From Amphirosellinia nigrospora (taxonomy: Eukaryota > Ascomycota > Sordariomycetes > Xylariales > Xylariaceae), in NCBI GenBank assembly GCA_004123355.1, contig SCHM01000001.1:2596001-2660000 (forward strand): a DNA stretch of 64,000 nt, written 5' to 3'. Shown piece by piece: positions 1 to 12,400 of this stretch; the first letter of the stretch is position 1; each line of letters begins with the position of its first letter. The notes beneath the pieces are model-generated. The model was not told where the DNA came from and ran no database searches. It was given only the letters and a program-made list of their open reading frames with translations. Both the position numbers and the translations under genes were made by a program.

Positions 1-932
1 GTCCGCAGAGGTTCCCGATTAGCAGTAGCGAGGGTAATGTGCTGAGTGGCACAGAAGTCATCAATATCCTCTTCATCAGTGGTGAAGCTGACAACTCGAA
101 GGAGTGCTTCTCTGGCTCCCTCAAGAGACCGCTTGCGGGGATCCAGGTTCATACACTCGACAATCACCTCGTAGGTGTCTTGAGACATTGATGGGAAAAC
201 GTCAAAAAGGGATTGTTTGTCGCGGGAAAAGTCCAGGAAGAGGAGATCCGACTCGGTGGGAGTGGTGAAGGGGTTCCGCGAGAATAAAATGTTAAGCAAA
301 CAAATACCAATGGCCCAGATATCGGCCTGAGCCGGCGAGTACCCGGCTCCAGCCGAGTCGTACTGCTCAGGTGACATATATCGGTCACTGCCGACTGTCG
401 TCTCGTAACTCCACTTCGACGTGGTCGCCAAACCAAAATCACCCAGCTTCATGGCACCGGATTCCGTAAGGAAAATATTCTCCGGTTTGATGTCCCGGTG
501 GTAGATGCCTTTAGAATGCATGTAAGAAACGGCATCGACCAGCTCTAGCATGAATTGGCGGACATGCCCAGTCTCCAAAGGGCCGTACCCGGTTCGAATA
601 GCCTCGTATAGATCCCCACGGGAGCAATATTCGAGAACCAGGTAGAAATGAGAATCAGTCTCAAAGGAGTGAACCAAGTTGACTATGTTTGGGTGGGCCC
701 CGAGACGATGGTGAGAAAGGAGCTCTTCGGACCTCTCATCCACGGCAAACTCCAGGCCAGCCTCGTTTGCGGCTGCTCTCTTGGTCATGCATTTAATGGC
801 AACCAGTTCATTTGTCTGCAAGTCCTTGGCCAGAAAGACCATTCCAAAGGAACCATGATTGAGTGGGGAGATGGTTTGGAACCTCCCATCGAGTACAACG
901 CCATCGTGAAAGTTGTTCCGCAAACATTCCAT
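1..932 (-). CDS. Ran1/Ksp1-like serine/threonine protein kinase (3' end outside window)
   Basis: The reading frame is open from an ATG at 932 to the left edge, about 310 residues, without an intron. It is a complete kinase core: glycine loop NHGSFGMVF, ATP-binding lysine in VAIKCMTKR, catalytic HRDIKPEN, DFG in GDFGLATTSKW, a GSDRYMSPEQ activation segment and DIWAIGICLLN. The activation segment and short N-terminus match the fungal Ran1/Pat1-Ksp1 group, which in yeasts links nutrient state to meiosis, filamentation or autophagy; that role is family knowledge, not shown here. Only a tail, usually long and disordered in this family, should be missing. I chose the ATG at 932 because the one at 927 is out of frame. 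No frameshift is seen. About 6 kb of DNA without recognisable genes lies upstream, compatible with the long leaders such regulators often have. Confidence 0.9.
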   Translation of the reverse strand, partial: MECLRNNFHDGVVLDGRFQTISPLNHGSFGMVFLAKDLQTNELVAIKCMTKRAAANEAGLEFAVDERSEELLSHHRLGAHPNIVNLVHSFETDSHFYLVLEYCSRGDLYEAIRTGYGPLETGHVRQFMLELVDAVSYMHSKGIYHRDIKPENIFLTESGAMKLGDFGLATTSKWSYETTVGSDRYMSPEQYDSAGAGYSPAQADIWAIGICLLNILFSRNPFTTPTESDLLFLDFSRDKQSLFDVFPSMSQDTYEVIVECMNLDPRKRSLEGAREALLRVVSFTTDEEDIDDFCATQHITLATANREPLR

Positions 933-3900
933 GACGCTGTCTCAACGGGAGACCAGGGTTCAAGTGAAGCAGGAGAGAGAGAGAGTGGAATCTCAGTAGA
1001 CGCCACTTATTGCAAATGTACAGCCTGTTTATTCCCGACCGTCTATTTTGTTGAGGGTATCGAACGTTTGAGCGAAATGAAGATTACTTTTTCAGTCTTT
1101 GTGTACAAAATTTCAGTTGAGAGGGGTCGTAAAAGTCAACAGACGATGAAGGAAGGTGGCCAAGCCAAAAGGAAAATGATGATGGTGTGTGTCACTATGT
1201 GACTAAATAGATGCAAATACAGGTTTTCGAGAGTGGGAAAAGAAAACATAACACTCCAGGTCGTTATTGGGTCAGTGGCTCATCGAGGGTATTCGGTATG
1301 TGGACAAATGGGAAATGAAATAATCGTCAAGAGTATTGATGGACTAGGGGTCCAAGAGAAGTGAGAAGCGAAGTCGTTATGAGGACATGAGTATGATTTA
1401 TGGAAGTTGAAAGAGTGTAGTAACCTGGCTCAGGGATGTATTGCCAAGTTGCTCGGTCGTGACAGAGGCAGGCCTGTTTTCAGAGTATAAGTAAACACAG
1501 TTACGAGGCACTAGGGCCCGATTGCGGAGCTCCTGCAATATCAACGCACCGAAACGGGTTCGATCAAAGAATCATCCGACGAGAAGATCACACGAAGTCG
1601 ATGATGTGTTGTTCTGTGTATTGGTGACCGAGCTGAGCCAGAGTGGCTTTCGAGGGTTGAGCTGTGAGAGGATGTAGGTGATGAGGCGGGCCAATCTTAA
1701 GATAGTCGGAGCGGATAGTGTCAAGAGTCGACTAATGGTAGTGATGACTCGACGGGGCCGGTCGGTGGTAGATATGACTCCTCGGAACGTCGCTGTTCAA
1801 CCAGATAACGCGGTAGTTGTTCGTGCTACAAGGTGGAGCTGGCTGAGAAGCGGATCCGAGCTGGCAATGGAGTCGGGGCGGGTGTGACGTGGTGAGCACG
1901 CTATCTGATCGGAGTGGATGTGCTGGGAATTGTGCTACGAGCACGCGGTCGACGTATTGGATGGTTATTAAGAGCTATCTCGACAAAGAGGTAAACGGCC
2001 GACGAATTGGTTGATTTGAACTCGTGATAGGCAGGAGCGGAGCTTGCTAAAAGGGAGTTCACGTTGGTTCAAAGAAGGCTCGTTGTTGTTGTTTAGGTTA
2101 GGTAGTTATTAGGTACTGATATAGATGGATTGCAGAGTCGGGCTTGATGAGTCTTGTTGTTCCGCTAGACGGGACAGGCGATTGTCGAACCCAAAGCACG
2201 GCTAAGCTGATGCTACGATGGCGAAGGCGAAGGAGAGAGAAAGAGGGCAGAGAGTGACGATGTGAAGGAGACAGGTAGACAATGGCAGGTAAAAGAGGAA
2301 ACAAGTCGGCAGGCTAAGGATTCGATAAAGAGAAAAGCGGTAGGGAAAGGATGGGATGGGATGGGATGGATGGATGGTTGGACGAGGTGACAGAGAGTGA
2401 CAGACAAGACGACTGGACGTACCAGCGAAGGTACTCGAACGAACTAGCCCAGGCCCTACCAGTGGCAGTGGAGGTGGGTTGGTCATCAACTGGATTGGGT
2501 GGGAACGACAATGAAGCCATGCAGGCAAGACTGGAGACGATCCAGAACGGGCATAGCACGATGAAATTCTGAATAACACAGGTAGGTACCATAATACCCA
2601 TAATACCGTAGGTAATAGGTAACAGCACTGCCCGGGAGATAGCAGACAAGAGACAAGGAGAAGACGCCAAGGGGGTGAGTGACCTGCTTTGTCGCTGGGT
2701 CCGGAGAAGAATGAGAAGTCACTGGACAAAGATCGACAGGGATTCTCGTGATATTAGGCAGGTACTGTAGAGATGTACACCCGTACTGTCGTATACTATA
2801 ATCTGTACATTGCAGAGGTAGCGTATCAGTAAGTAAAGAGCAACGCTACAAAGACAACTAGGCTACTGTGGTGTAAGAGAGTGGTCACGCACAGCCTGGC
2901 TGGAACTGGCCGGACACTCGCTAGCTGGGGGAGGCTTTCGTCACGACGTTGGTTGATAACTTCAATGATGGTAGAAAAGTACCTACCTAGTGTAGTTGTA
3001 CCGTCGTATGCGTTGAAGGAACGAACGACAGTGTCGTCTACTGTGGCATGACAGGGCTTGAGGCCAGGACCATCGTCATGGTGCCACGCCAGCAGGTAGC
3101 GAGAGACGCGAAGACGACTAGGAGACTAACAGGACGAGGTGAGACGGACCGGCGAGTGCTGATGGACCTGCAAGTACATCATCGTCTCGCAGTAGCGATG
3201 TCGCCGAGCCGCTGAGACTGGGCTGTGCTAATGTGTCACAGTGTCATCCCATCATTCACTCAGGGACAACAGCTCCAAATTCGATAGCGGGTAGCGGGTC
3301 AACGAAAGATGAAAGATGTTGGTGGTTGCGGTGCTGGGACCACGCGGACAGGATTCGCTGGACCAGACCTCCCTTCCGTACAGTAGATGGCGAAGGAATG
3401 GGGCTAGGTCATGCACGGTGTACGATAGTCTCTAACTTTGGTCCGGCTGCTTGCAAGGACCCATGGCCGGAGATCGCCACACCGCCAAAATACCTGCGAT
3501 GGAAGTAGCGTGCCGGGCAATCTGCAGCAGGCGAGAGACCGCATGGCGAAGTAGTCGTCCCTGCCCATCAGGTCAGGCAACGCTAGTGCAAATCACGCTA
3601 GCCAGCGATTTTTTAGCAGGTCTCGTCCAGGCACAGATCCTGCACCAGAGCTACTGACCAGAGCTCGACTTGAACACGTTGCGCAGACCCCAATGCCGCT
3701 GGCTAACGGGCCAATCAAGAGTCAGCTGCGTGTCCCAGACCCTTCCAGCGTCTTCGGTTTCACTTCAAGGTTGGTTCAGGATGCCGTCAGAGCCAAAAAG
3801 GTACCTACCTATTATGCTTAAGGTATGTAGAAGTTATGCAGCTCCTTTTCACCTGCAGCTCTGGTGGTTGCCGCATTCTGCTAGACCGCTTTCCAATATA

Positions 3901-6900
3901 CACTAATTTCCAGACCCGTCATCCCTGACTGCGTGCTGTAGGTAGGGTCTTTCTGTTCGTGGCATGCCCTCAAGGTGGTTGATGGGCTTCAACATATCAG
4001 CACATCAGACGAAAATGTGAGAACGGCGCACAGCGGCTCTGTGTGCGGCATAATGCCTGCTGCCCACCAGGAGATTTCGGGGCAGCACTATTGTAGATAT
4101 TACGGCATGCCGGAGATCAAAATAGTGCACGATAGAATTCAATTAGTTCGCCAAGTGCATAAACACCGACTCCATACACACCTTATGAAACGGGACCTGT
4201 TATCACCCATGACATACCTTCGCATAGGAGAGTGACCAGATGGGGCTCGGTGTGCTGAGGTGTCCACTAGAACACTCTCAATGATTGATCAAGCCCCCGA
4301 GTTTTAACTTTTTGATAAATCAGGCTCGAAGTCCAATGGCACGATCGTGGCATCAGATATCGAGCGACGCAAGTCAGTCGGCCCAGGCATTCGAGCACTA
4401 TGTTTTCTATGTTTTAGTCCTCGGCAGTACAGAAATGCCCATAACTGGCCTTGATGGCGGGCGTTGATGCAAGCTGTCATCATCTCTTTGTCGGTAGACC
4501 GAGGTAGAGACTTAATTACCGCAACCGGGTCTCACGCGATCGCTAACGAGTTGTTGTGAATCCTGCGAGATGATGCGTTATGGGGAAGAATAGTAAGGGC
4601 AACAATTGTTATGTAGCAGCATGATGCAATCGTGGTTGATCGTTTCACCCGTTTGGGCAGGACTGGAAGCACCCGTTCCATGAGACAGACAGATTACTGC
4701 TGTCTGACAATTCGCTTGGCTGCCCATTTGCAATCCAGTCGTGCAACGTGTCAACGGTGTTATTAGGATGAGTACCTATACGGCTTCTTTGTATAACCTG
4801 GGTACCTAGTTCTAAACACTCGTCGTCCTATGTAGGACCCTCCTATTTTCGGCTTGACAAATGTCATGCCAGAGCTGTAATGTACGTGGACTACATTAGG
4901 TAGCATGTCAACATTTGTCGAGACAGCATGCCAAACCTATAGGTACTCTACAGTGTAGAACTTCTGATGTGGATGGTCTCAGTTCTCCCGTTCCAATCGT
5001 CAGCGATCGTCAAGATTGACGGTATCTGGCAGGAGACACGATACCATTTAGAGAGACATTATTCTCGCTCGCTCGCTCACTCACATTAACGATACACAAT
5101 TGTTTGACATGTTTGAAACAAAATGCTCCCCGCCACGGGTTGGACCGGAATGGCACTCAGTAATATCGCCTATGCTATAAGCGCTGGGTAATAATAGATG
5201 GACGAATATTGGAGGGGCCTACATGTGTATACTCTGGGTTAGCGGTCAAGCCGATCATTGGCATCGCCAGACCAATAGTATAGTGTAGTTGTTCCAACGA
5301 ATGAGAGGCCATTTCTGTGTTTACCTTATGCATCCCATGTTTTGGGAAGGGGTGAATGCTGGTCAAGGGCTCTCGTTCTATACTCCCAACGGCTTCTGAT
5401 TGCGGATTGATCAACGGTTCGGATGTGCAACAAGGGTGTAGCAGATTCTCCCAGAGCCAATAGCTGATACCTCGCAGTATACTTGTCCGGGCGACGGCGT
5501 AGCAGCGTACATTGTGGTAGAACGGCCCAGACATGCCGCAGAGCGTACTAAAACAACTGCGCGCGATCGATCATGCGAAACCGATGCACACAGCCGCTGG
5601 ACTGCACCAATGTGAAGCCAACGTCCCTAGCAGTCTCATTATCGTTCCTGGCGCCGCCGCCACCAACACAACCCAGGCAGGCAACTCAGGCCGGGCGAAG
5701 CTCTGGCGGCAACTTATGCGGTACGTTATCAACAACCGACTACCACACGATAGACGATAAAGGAGGGGCGGAGAACGCCGTTCTCGTCATTTGGCCAGGC
5801 ACTGCAAGCCGACGCGATGGTTGGGTGCACAGCAGATATATCGACGCAGCTTGGGAGCTATGCTCGGCTGATATTGCTCGTTGCAGGCCTGCCTATATAC
5901 TGAACTGATATATGTGTGCTGGCAATTAAACTATCCCTAACATCGCCTATTTATTTGACAAGGCAACTAACTAGGTTTATGTTAACTAACTAAGTTCATG
6001 TTTACGATACAGAGAGCTGGCCGTCGCTCTTCCAACTTTATCGCCATTGAATCCCCAGCATCCAGCATCCAGCATGAGTAGCCCTACAAGATATGTATCT
6101 TATCAGACCTTATCACATCCTCGTCTTGTCTATCTACCTAGTCTAAGTGCAAACAAGAAGTCATGCACATCCTATCGTAGTGTAGATAGTGGGCTAGTTT
6201 ATGTTAGTTTGAGACAAATCGTGGGGTGAAGCCACCCGAATCGAACCTGTCTTGGCTACGCCTGGCTACACAACATGCTGCACGGGATGCAGTAGTCCGT
6301 ACAACATGTGGATTGCATCGTGTCCACGACAAGGGTAGTCCTCGTGCTCGTTCGTCGTCGTTGGACGTCGCGGTCTTTTTGGGAAAGGCGACGCCCATTC
6401 GACCAGCCACAGCAACGGTTGGCCTTCGACGCCTCCATCTGGAGCTCGGGAGACCCGCTCGCCCGCCCATCTTCTTCCCACACCAGACATCCGTTTTTGA
6501 ACACTCGCACTTGCAAAACCACAAACTGGATCCCCCAAACCGGCTAGTTACGCTATACCACGCTGCCCGTCTCCTATCCTCCTATCCTCCTATGCAAGCT
6601 GAGCCAGTCTAATGCATGCGACCGAGCCTGAGTCCACCAAGGCACATCGGAATCCGCAACTGCTGACTCCCCAAGGCCTCGTACGTACATAATTTATAGC
6701 ACGTTCCGGATATCGTGCATTGATCGTGTGGGCCAGTCTGGGGTTTCCCTCTGTTTTGCATCTTGACCGCCTTCTCGTCGACACCACGACACACTTCCTG
6801 TCCACTTCCAGCGCACCCAGGACGGAACGACTTACTCGTCCAATCCGGCCATCATCTCCGGCAGTTTTACCAAAGGATCGGGAGACAGCAGAGGAAAATA

Positions 6901-7105
6901 AGCCAAACAATTTTCTTGCGAAAGAGAGTTTTCTCATCGCGGGTCCTGTTGCAGCGAAATCGACCCCTCACCGCTCTCTCTCCCTCTCTCTCTACCAGAA
7001 TACTACAAAGTCGTATGCGGATACGGTGCATGTGAAAATTTCAGGAGAGAACTGCCGAAGACTTTACAAAGACTCTACGCACGATCTGAACTGGTTGCTG
7101 CTACC
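933..7105. other. Long gene-free stretch between kinase and UTR4
   Basis: No conserved protein segment is visible on either strand. The short ORFs here have no recognisable motifs. Visible features are a GGGAT/GGAT-type simple repeat near 2349-2380, a CTCG/CTCA run near 5067-5085, copies of a TACCTACCTA motif near 2980 and 3801, a CCTAT repeat near 6574-6592, and a strong pyrimidine tract at 6972-6998 about 110 bases before the UTR4 start, a common fungal promoter feature. The two flanking genes diverge, so the stretch holds both promoters and probably the kinase leader. Confidence 0.6.
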
Positions 7106-8301
7106 ATGACTGCATCTACTAGTTTAGACGAAGTCCAGATTATCTTGCTAGACATCGGTAAGGGATCGCGTTCTCCTTTTTTTCTCTCCATGGCCTTATC
7201 ACCCCGTGTCGTGTTTCTTATCGTAGGGATCGCCTGCATTAGCCCAACGTGCTGGCTAATGGGAAATCGTAAACAGAGGGCACTGTTTGTCCAATCTCCT
7301 TTGTCAAAGATGTCTTGGTAAGACCCAGCTTTTTCGTAGTGAACGTGTCACATCATGTCTGTTCCCTGGGCAGTGCTCCCCCTCTGGGCTATTCTCTCGG
7401 CACCGGCGCTATGTAAAAATAGGGGGGCCAGCGGCGATCAACTACGCTTGCAGTGTCGTGATCCCATGACCGGCTAGTCGCCGTGGTTTCGGGCATTGGC
7501 GCCCCTCCTGTCTCGGAGCGACTACATTCTATAGGCTGTACCGTACCGATCGCCGATATCTTGTCTTGTTATTCGTCGGACGTTGCTGCCGTTCTCCAGC
7601 CGACGCCGAGTGCCGTGGGCTAATACTTTTCGTTCTAGTTTCCCTACGCTCTGAATGCTCTCCCGGAGACTCTCGTGGCCCAGTGGGATAGCCCGAACTT
7701 CGCAAAGTATAAGGATGCATTTCCACAAGAGTACAGACAGTCCAAGGGCGAGTTCGGCGCCCATGTCCAGAATCTCATGGAGAGAGACGTAAAGATTTCA
7801 TACCTCAAGAGCCTCCAGGGCTATCTATGGGAAGAAGGATATGCAGCAGGCCATCTGAAGGCACCCCTATTCCCAGATGTGCCTGGTAAGCTCCATGCAT
7901 GGCATCAAGACGGAGTGAAGATCATGATCTACTCCTCTGGGTCTGTGCCAGCGCAGAAGCTGCTGTTTAAACATACAGATGCCGAGCCGTCGGATTTGAC
8001 ACCCCTCATCTCGGACTGGTTTGATACAGTGAATGCTGGGCTGAAAACAGAAGCCAAGAGCTACCGGACCATTGCAGAATCCCACCCGGAATTCCCCGTT
8101 GGGCGATGGCTTTTCCTCAGCGACAACGCAAAGGAAGTAGAGGCAGCTATTGACGCGGGGATGCGGAGTATCATTCTACGGCGACCTGGCAACGCAGAGT
8201 TATCTCCGGAGGTGACAGCAAGATTTCGTGTCATAGACACGTTCTCTTCTCTCGGGGATGTCCCGCCGCACGCACGATTGAAGAATAAACTTTACGCTTA
8301 A
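7106..8301 (+). CDS. UTR4: Enolase-phosphatase E1 (methionine salvage)
   Basis: Three exons join cleanly: 7106-7157, 7277-7317 and 7639-8301, giving about 251 residues, the usual size. Introns of 119 and 321 nt have GT-AG ends. The first splice rebuilds the HAD nucleophile motif DIEGT, followed by CPISFVKDVLFPY, which is diagnostic for the family. Later come the second HAD motif YSSGSVPAQ, the lysine in LKTEAKSYR, and LFLSDNAKEVEAA for metal binding. The enzyme enolises and dephosphorylates 2,3-diketo-5-methylthiopentyl-1-phosphate in the cytosol, one step of recycling methylthioadenosine to methionine. No frameshift was needed. The second intron is long for this window but nothing coding was seen inside it. 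Confidence 0.95.
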
Positions 8302-10679
8302 TTCATTTATAGATGAGTTCAACGAAGAGGGCTAGATAGTCGAGGGGCATAAGCCTATAATCTTCAAAAACGCAGAAATCGCCTTGGAAATTTTGATATC
8401 AAATATCAACCTATAAAAAAAAAGGTTCTCACGCTACTTAGACAAACAAGAATACATACCAAAGGCAATAGATTACACGACTATTCTCCGATCTTCATTA
8501 CTACAACTACTAAAATATGCCGTGATGCCAATAGTCTAGCCCGTCATACCAACGCCCCTATAAACATTCCCTGGCATGCTCCTCACGTGACCAACATTCC
8601 CAACCCAAGACAGCAGCACAAGTACAACAATAAGCTCGGTAAGATAAACGCCCGGAAATTAGTGAAGCGCAAGTCTAAGACCGTGTCGCTTAAAAAATCC
8701 TACCGGTGACGTGCTGCGAACCTGAAGCTCCGCGGGTTACACGACCATGGTAGCGAGTCAGTCATTTTACGGTGCGGGCGCCTCCATGCAGGGGGTTTGC
8801 AGTTGACGCAGCTCTGTGGGAGACACTTCTCTCTGTCCATTGATAAACCAAAAAAAGGGGGGGCTTGGGAGAATTTACTTGATATATCCTATTACTTCGC
8901 CTGATATTTGAGCCTACCCTATAAAGGACATATCTTCCTCTACTAGGGATAGGGTGCACAGCCTACCCAGGAAGAATGTCACCAAATAATAATACTGACC
9001 CATGTGACGTCGGGCCATCGAGCCTAAGTATATCACATCGCCGCCAGTTCAGTCCCAGTCCATAGATTCATCTATTGGCTTTCGGCGTCTCTATCTAGTG
9101 TAGAGACTTTCAACCATACGGGGTACACACAAGTCCTCCGGACGTAATGACTCGCGATACCTTACCTAGTGAGCAGGATTCCCCGCATACGGCATCCCGC
9201 ATATCGCAAATCACGATAGATGCCACCATCAAAAAACGTCAACAAGGTCCAGAGTCTAGATTTCTGGGTAGGTATGATGCCCGCCCATCAAGGTCAGGAT
9301 ACCAATACCTAACCTCGATGCAGGCTAATGTAGCTTTAGCAGTAGACTACATACGTAGGTAATAATAGGCTACTAAAACCCATAGCCAACCCGCCTCGGG
9401 GCAAATCCCAGCTCGCCTAACCTGCCCCCGTATGCAAGACATTAATTGAATACCACCTCTCGATACGCCTACGATAGGTAAATGCCGAATCTCACGTCAG
9501 CGCTGGGAATTTTGGCATCCGGCAGAAGCAACAAGATCTTCATGATCCTATATCGATTGTACCATAATAAGCGAGTACGTAAGTAAGTAGGTTGGTAGTT
9601 AAGATATGATGATGTAAGCTATATCGGGTAGCTCTCATTTAACATTGATTGAAATCCCCCTAAGGTTAAATGCGTAGATAAGTTTCATCATAAACACATG
9701 TAATTCAGCTACCGAACTAGGTATGCCGGGGAAATATTCTCAATCTGATACATCTGATGTTTTGTGCCTCCGGCCTCATTTCCACCGCTTGATGAACAGA
9801 GATGAAGGTTTTATGTTTAGGTATGTAAAGTGTGGCACACAAAGGAACAGTGCATAGACCGCTCTATGTAGTTTAACAGCCGTGATGCTTTAAGTCGGCA
9901 TCAATGTCCTTTCTTACTGGAAGCTTGAAGAGATATGATGTGATAATATCACCGCCTAGCACACTATTCCCGGCTTCCCCAACACTCCCCCAAATAGACC
10001 CTTACGTACCTAGTTACACTAATGACCACACATGTCTGGGAACGGGGAGCTGCTGCAATCGCCTGCGACTACCCCGGATGTTGCCACCCTGAATAAGAAA
10101 AGCGATAATCGCAATCGTGTGTATAGCAGTTGTTCGGTATTTCGACTATCGAATGATTGGCGTAGGAGGGTTCCAGGTCCAATTGAACTTCGTAGAATGA
10201 GGAAAGGCTAGTTTGGGTAATGCATAAGGGTGTCACGCGACGGACGCGCTTTCAGTTAGTCGATAATCGTCTCACGATCGGATGACACGCTCGCTGAAGC
10301 CCCCGTCAATTGTGATCTTAGCTGCTAGGCATGATTAGAACCAAGAGTATGTGTTAGAGCTCGTGATGAGCACACCACCAAATAGATTGGCAATATTAAT
10401 ATCCGTCAACACTGGCTACATGGAAGCTGAACTGGACAACGCTTAACAGTTGCGTTAGGCAGCGAGCTAATCATCGACTGGACCGCTCGAGCCCTAGGTT
10501 TGGTGTCGCACCCATCCTTGTGCAACCAATTGGATTACGTTCGACAACAGAATATACTAGAATGCCTTCAATGCATGGCGATGCATTCCTATTCGTCTTA
10601 CACTAGCAGGAAGCACTGTATACTGTGTACTTGTAGTCTTGTAGGGACCCTGATCGTCGTGCATTTGTCTCTCTTCAAG
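8302..10679. other. Gene-free stretch
   Basis: Intergenic DNA downstream of UTR4. I see an A-run at 8416-8425 (possible 3' processing context), scattered TAGGTA-type motifs, and no ORF with a recognisable motif or good length. Confidence 0.55.
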
Positions 10680-11040
10680 CTAAGAGGTCGATTCAAGATC
10701 TCCAAATTGTCGAATCAATAAAGGAACGCACCGACATTTCAAAGTCGTCTGACTCTAGTCCGCGTCACCTCGTTGGTCCAGTACTTCGCCCTAGCACCCC
10801 TCCGTATTGTAGGTCGAAAGTGGTTGCGGGGTAATAATCGAACGGTTGATGAGCTTAGTGGCGATCTCCTCATTGAATAAGAGGTGGGCCACCAGGACCA
10901 AAAGGTTCTGGAGGAATTCAAGAAATCCTAAACAACGGTCGCAGATAGATTACCGGAAACTCTGGACGGACAGGAGACGGACTACGCAAACAAATAAGTC
11001 CACGGAATCGGCCGAAGACCGTTCATTTAGCAAATAGCAA
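10680..11040 (+). pseudogene. Short decayed coding stretch, unrecognised
   Basis: Two plus-strand frames carry protein-like text, for example QDLQIVESIKERTDISKS in one and DQKVLEEFKKS and VADRLPETLDGQETDYANK in another, broken by several stop codons (mostly TAA) and at least one frame change. The composition (charged amphipathic helices) is unlike the surrounding noncoding DNA. It could be the end of an accessory gene such as a fungal NLR or ankyrin-type protein, but I do not recognise the family. It lies just beyond the 3' end of BMT2 on the opposite strand. Confidence 0.3.
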
Positions 11041-11176
11041 TAAACGCCTGATTGACAATATCAGCAGTTGAGCATTACGATGAAGTGACGCAAGATTGAC
11101 AACTTACTGATATCCGCTTCTTGGCGCGTAGCTGAGGGGCTAGGAGGGTACTTCCGAAAACCGAACAACTGACTCG

Positions 11177-12055
11177 TCACTTACCTCGCTCATGCTGTCG
11201 AAGAACAATCGAAAAGTTATTTCTTGTCGAGCCGGAGCGCAGCTCCGTCTTTTTGAAGGTCGGGATATTCATTGGCACGCGCAATGTCCTCTTCCATAGA
11301 TAGTGTATACCAACTTTTGCGTGATCTTGCTGTTAGTTTTCGTGTATCCTAGAGCGTTCATTATTTTCTCTAGCAGTGGTTCATCCATGTACCTTGAATT
11401 CGTGACACAAGGAGCAGGCAAGACTAGAAACAGGCACGGAAATATATCATGCAATCCCGTCGCATTGGGCTCTTTGAGGAAATCCAATGTTCTGAGCAGC
11501 ATATCGCCTCGGCCTTGAGCGTCGGGAACGAAGTTTAGGACTAGAGATAGGCTGATGATATCAAAGGTTTGCGTATCATTGGCCGGCAGCGGCCTACTAT
11601 AAAGTCTTGCTGTAGGATTCCTTCGCCTTGACTATTGAGGTCGATTCTTTCCATGTCAAAGCGGCCGCTTCTAGAGCACTCATTCGTTATGCTTAGAGCG
11701 CCAACTTCGAGCATATGCACCGAACCGTCCGTCGTGAGGTTTGACGACGAAAACTTGGGCTTGAGCCACTCCATTAAGACTCGTGAACTGTCACCGCCGC
11801 GGTCATTGCGCTGCCCCTGAAGACTAGCTTGTTGATACTTCTGAATGCCACCCAGAGAAGCTATCTGGGTGCCAGCCGCGGCCTCAGCAGCCCTATCCCC
11901 TTTAGCAGCAGCTTGTGCCTTTTCTTCTCTAGTTGGTGGATGGTGTTGATGAGTCCTCTCGTAGCTTTGCGTGATATCGACCTTGGCTTTTGAACTGTAG
12001 GCGGCCGTCCTCGAGCTAATGACTTGACAAGCTGTTTTTTTCTTTTGACAGTCAT
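11177..12055 (-). CDS. BMT2: 25S rRNA adenine-N(1) methyltransferase Bmt2 (frameshifted as sequenced)
   Basis: Minus-strand segments line up in order with the fungal Bmt2 family: a basic N-terminus MTVKRKKQLVKSLARGRPPT, the signature SLQGQRNDRGGDSSRVLMEW, an AdoMet motif HMLEVGALSITNECSRSG, RFDMERIDLNSQ, FDIISLSLVLNFVPDA, PCLFLVLPAPCVTNSRYMD, IMNALGYTKTNSKITQKLVY and a C-terminal FKKTELRSG...NNFSIVL block. Family members methylate one adenine in helix 65 of 25S rRNA in the nucleolus. Single-base frame changes are needed near 11930, near 11590 and near 11300; the text on both sides is conserved, so these look like sequencing errors. The stop at 11177 follows GRGK-like text; a GTAAGT there could instead be a splice donor to an unseen exon. 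It shares a 345-bp upstream region with RPL25. Confidence 0.9.
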
Positions 12056-12400
12056 GTTTCCGCGAAAAGAATCTACGGCCTATTAGTGTATCATGGGTCG
12101 AAATTTTGAATAGGGCTTGTGGTTCTTAACCAATATTCCTTCACGCTAAGCGCTAGAAGCCCTGACAGTTGCACTCAGGTGGTCGATGCGTTACCATTGT
12201 GGGTGAGTCCTTATCAGAAGCGTTATCTAAAGCTCGGACCACTGATACCCTAAATGCCCCACCACAATTCTCTACCACACACCAAAATTGACTTTGGTGA
12301 ACTTTCGGCTTTTTCCTTTCAGACTGACCATCCCAGCCTCGACGACCGACCACCGACGACAACCTCACTATCCGGCCGCCAGACCCCAATTCCGACAACC
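12056..12400. promoter_or_regulatory. Shared BMT2/RPL25 divergent promoter region
   Basis: These 345 bases separate two divergent starts, an rRNA methyltransferase and a ribosomal protein, both ribosome-assembly functions. No gene lies between them. The part next to RPL25 is pyrimidine-rich (CTTTTTCCTTTCAGAC and following), as is typical of fungal ribosomal protein promoters. I did not recognise a specific factor site with confidence. Confidence 0.5.

Noticed and set aside
5175-5908. ORFs of 75-119 codons on both strands
   Set aside because: No domain, no codon-like periodicity to the eye, overlapping frames; treated as noncoding.
6225-6260. tRNA-like B-box text (GGTTCGATTCG on the minus strand)
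   Set aside because: Flanking bases do not form a T stem or acceptor stem and there is no A box at the right distance.
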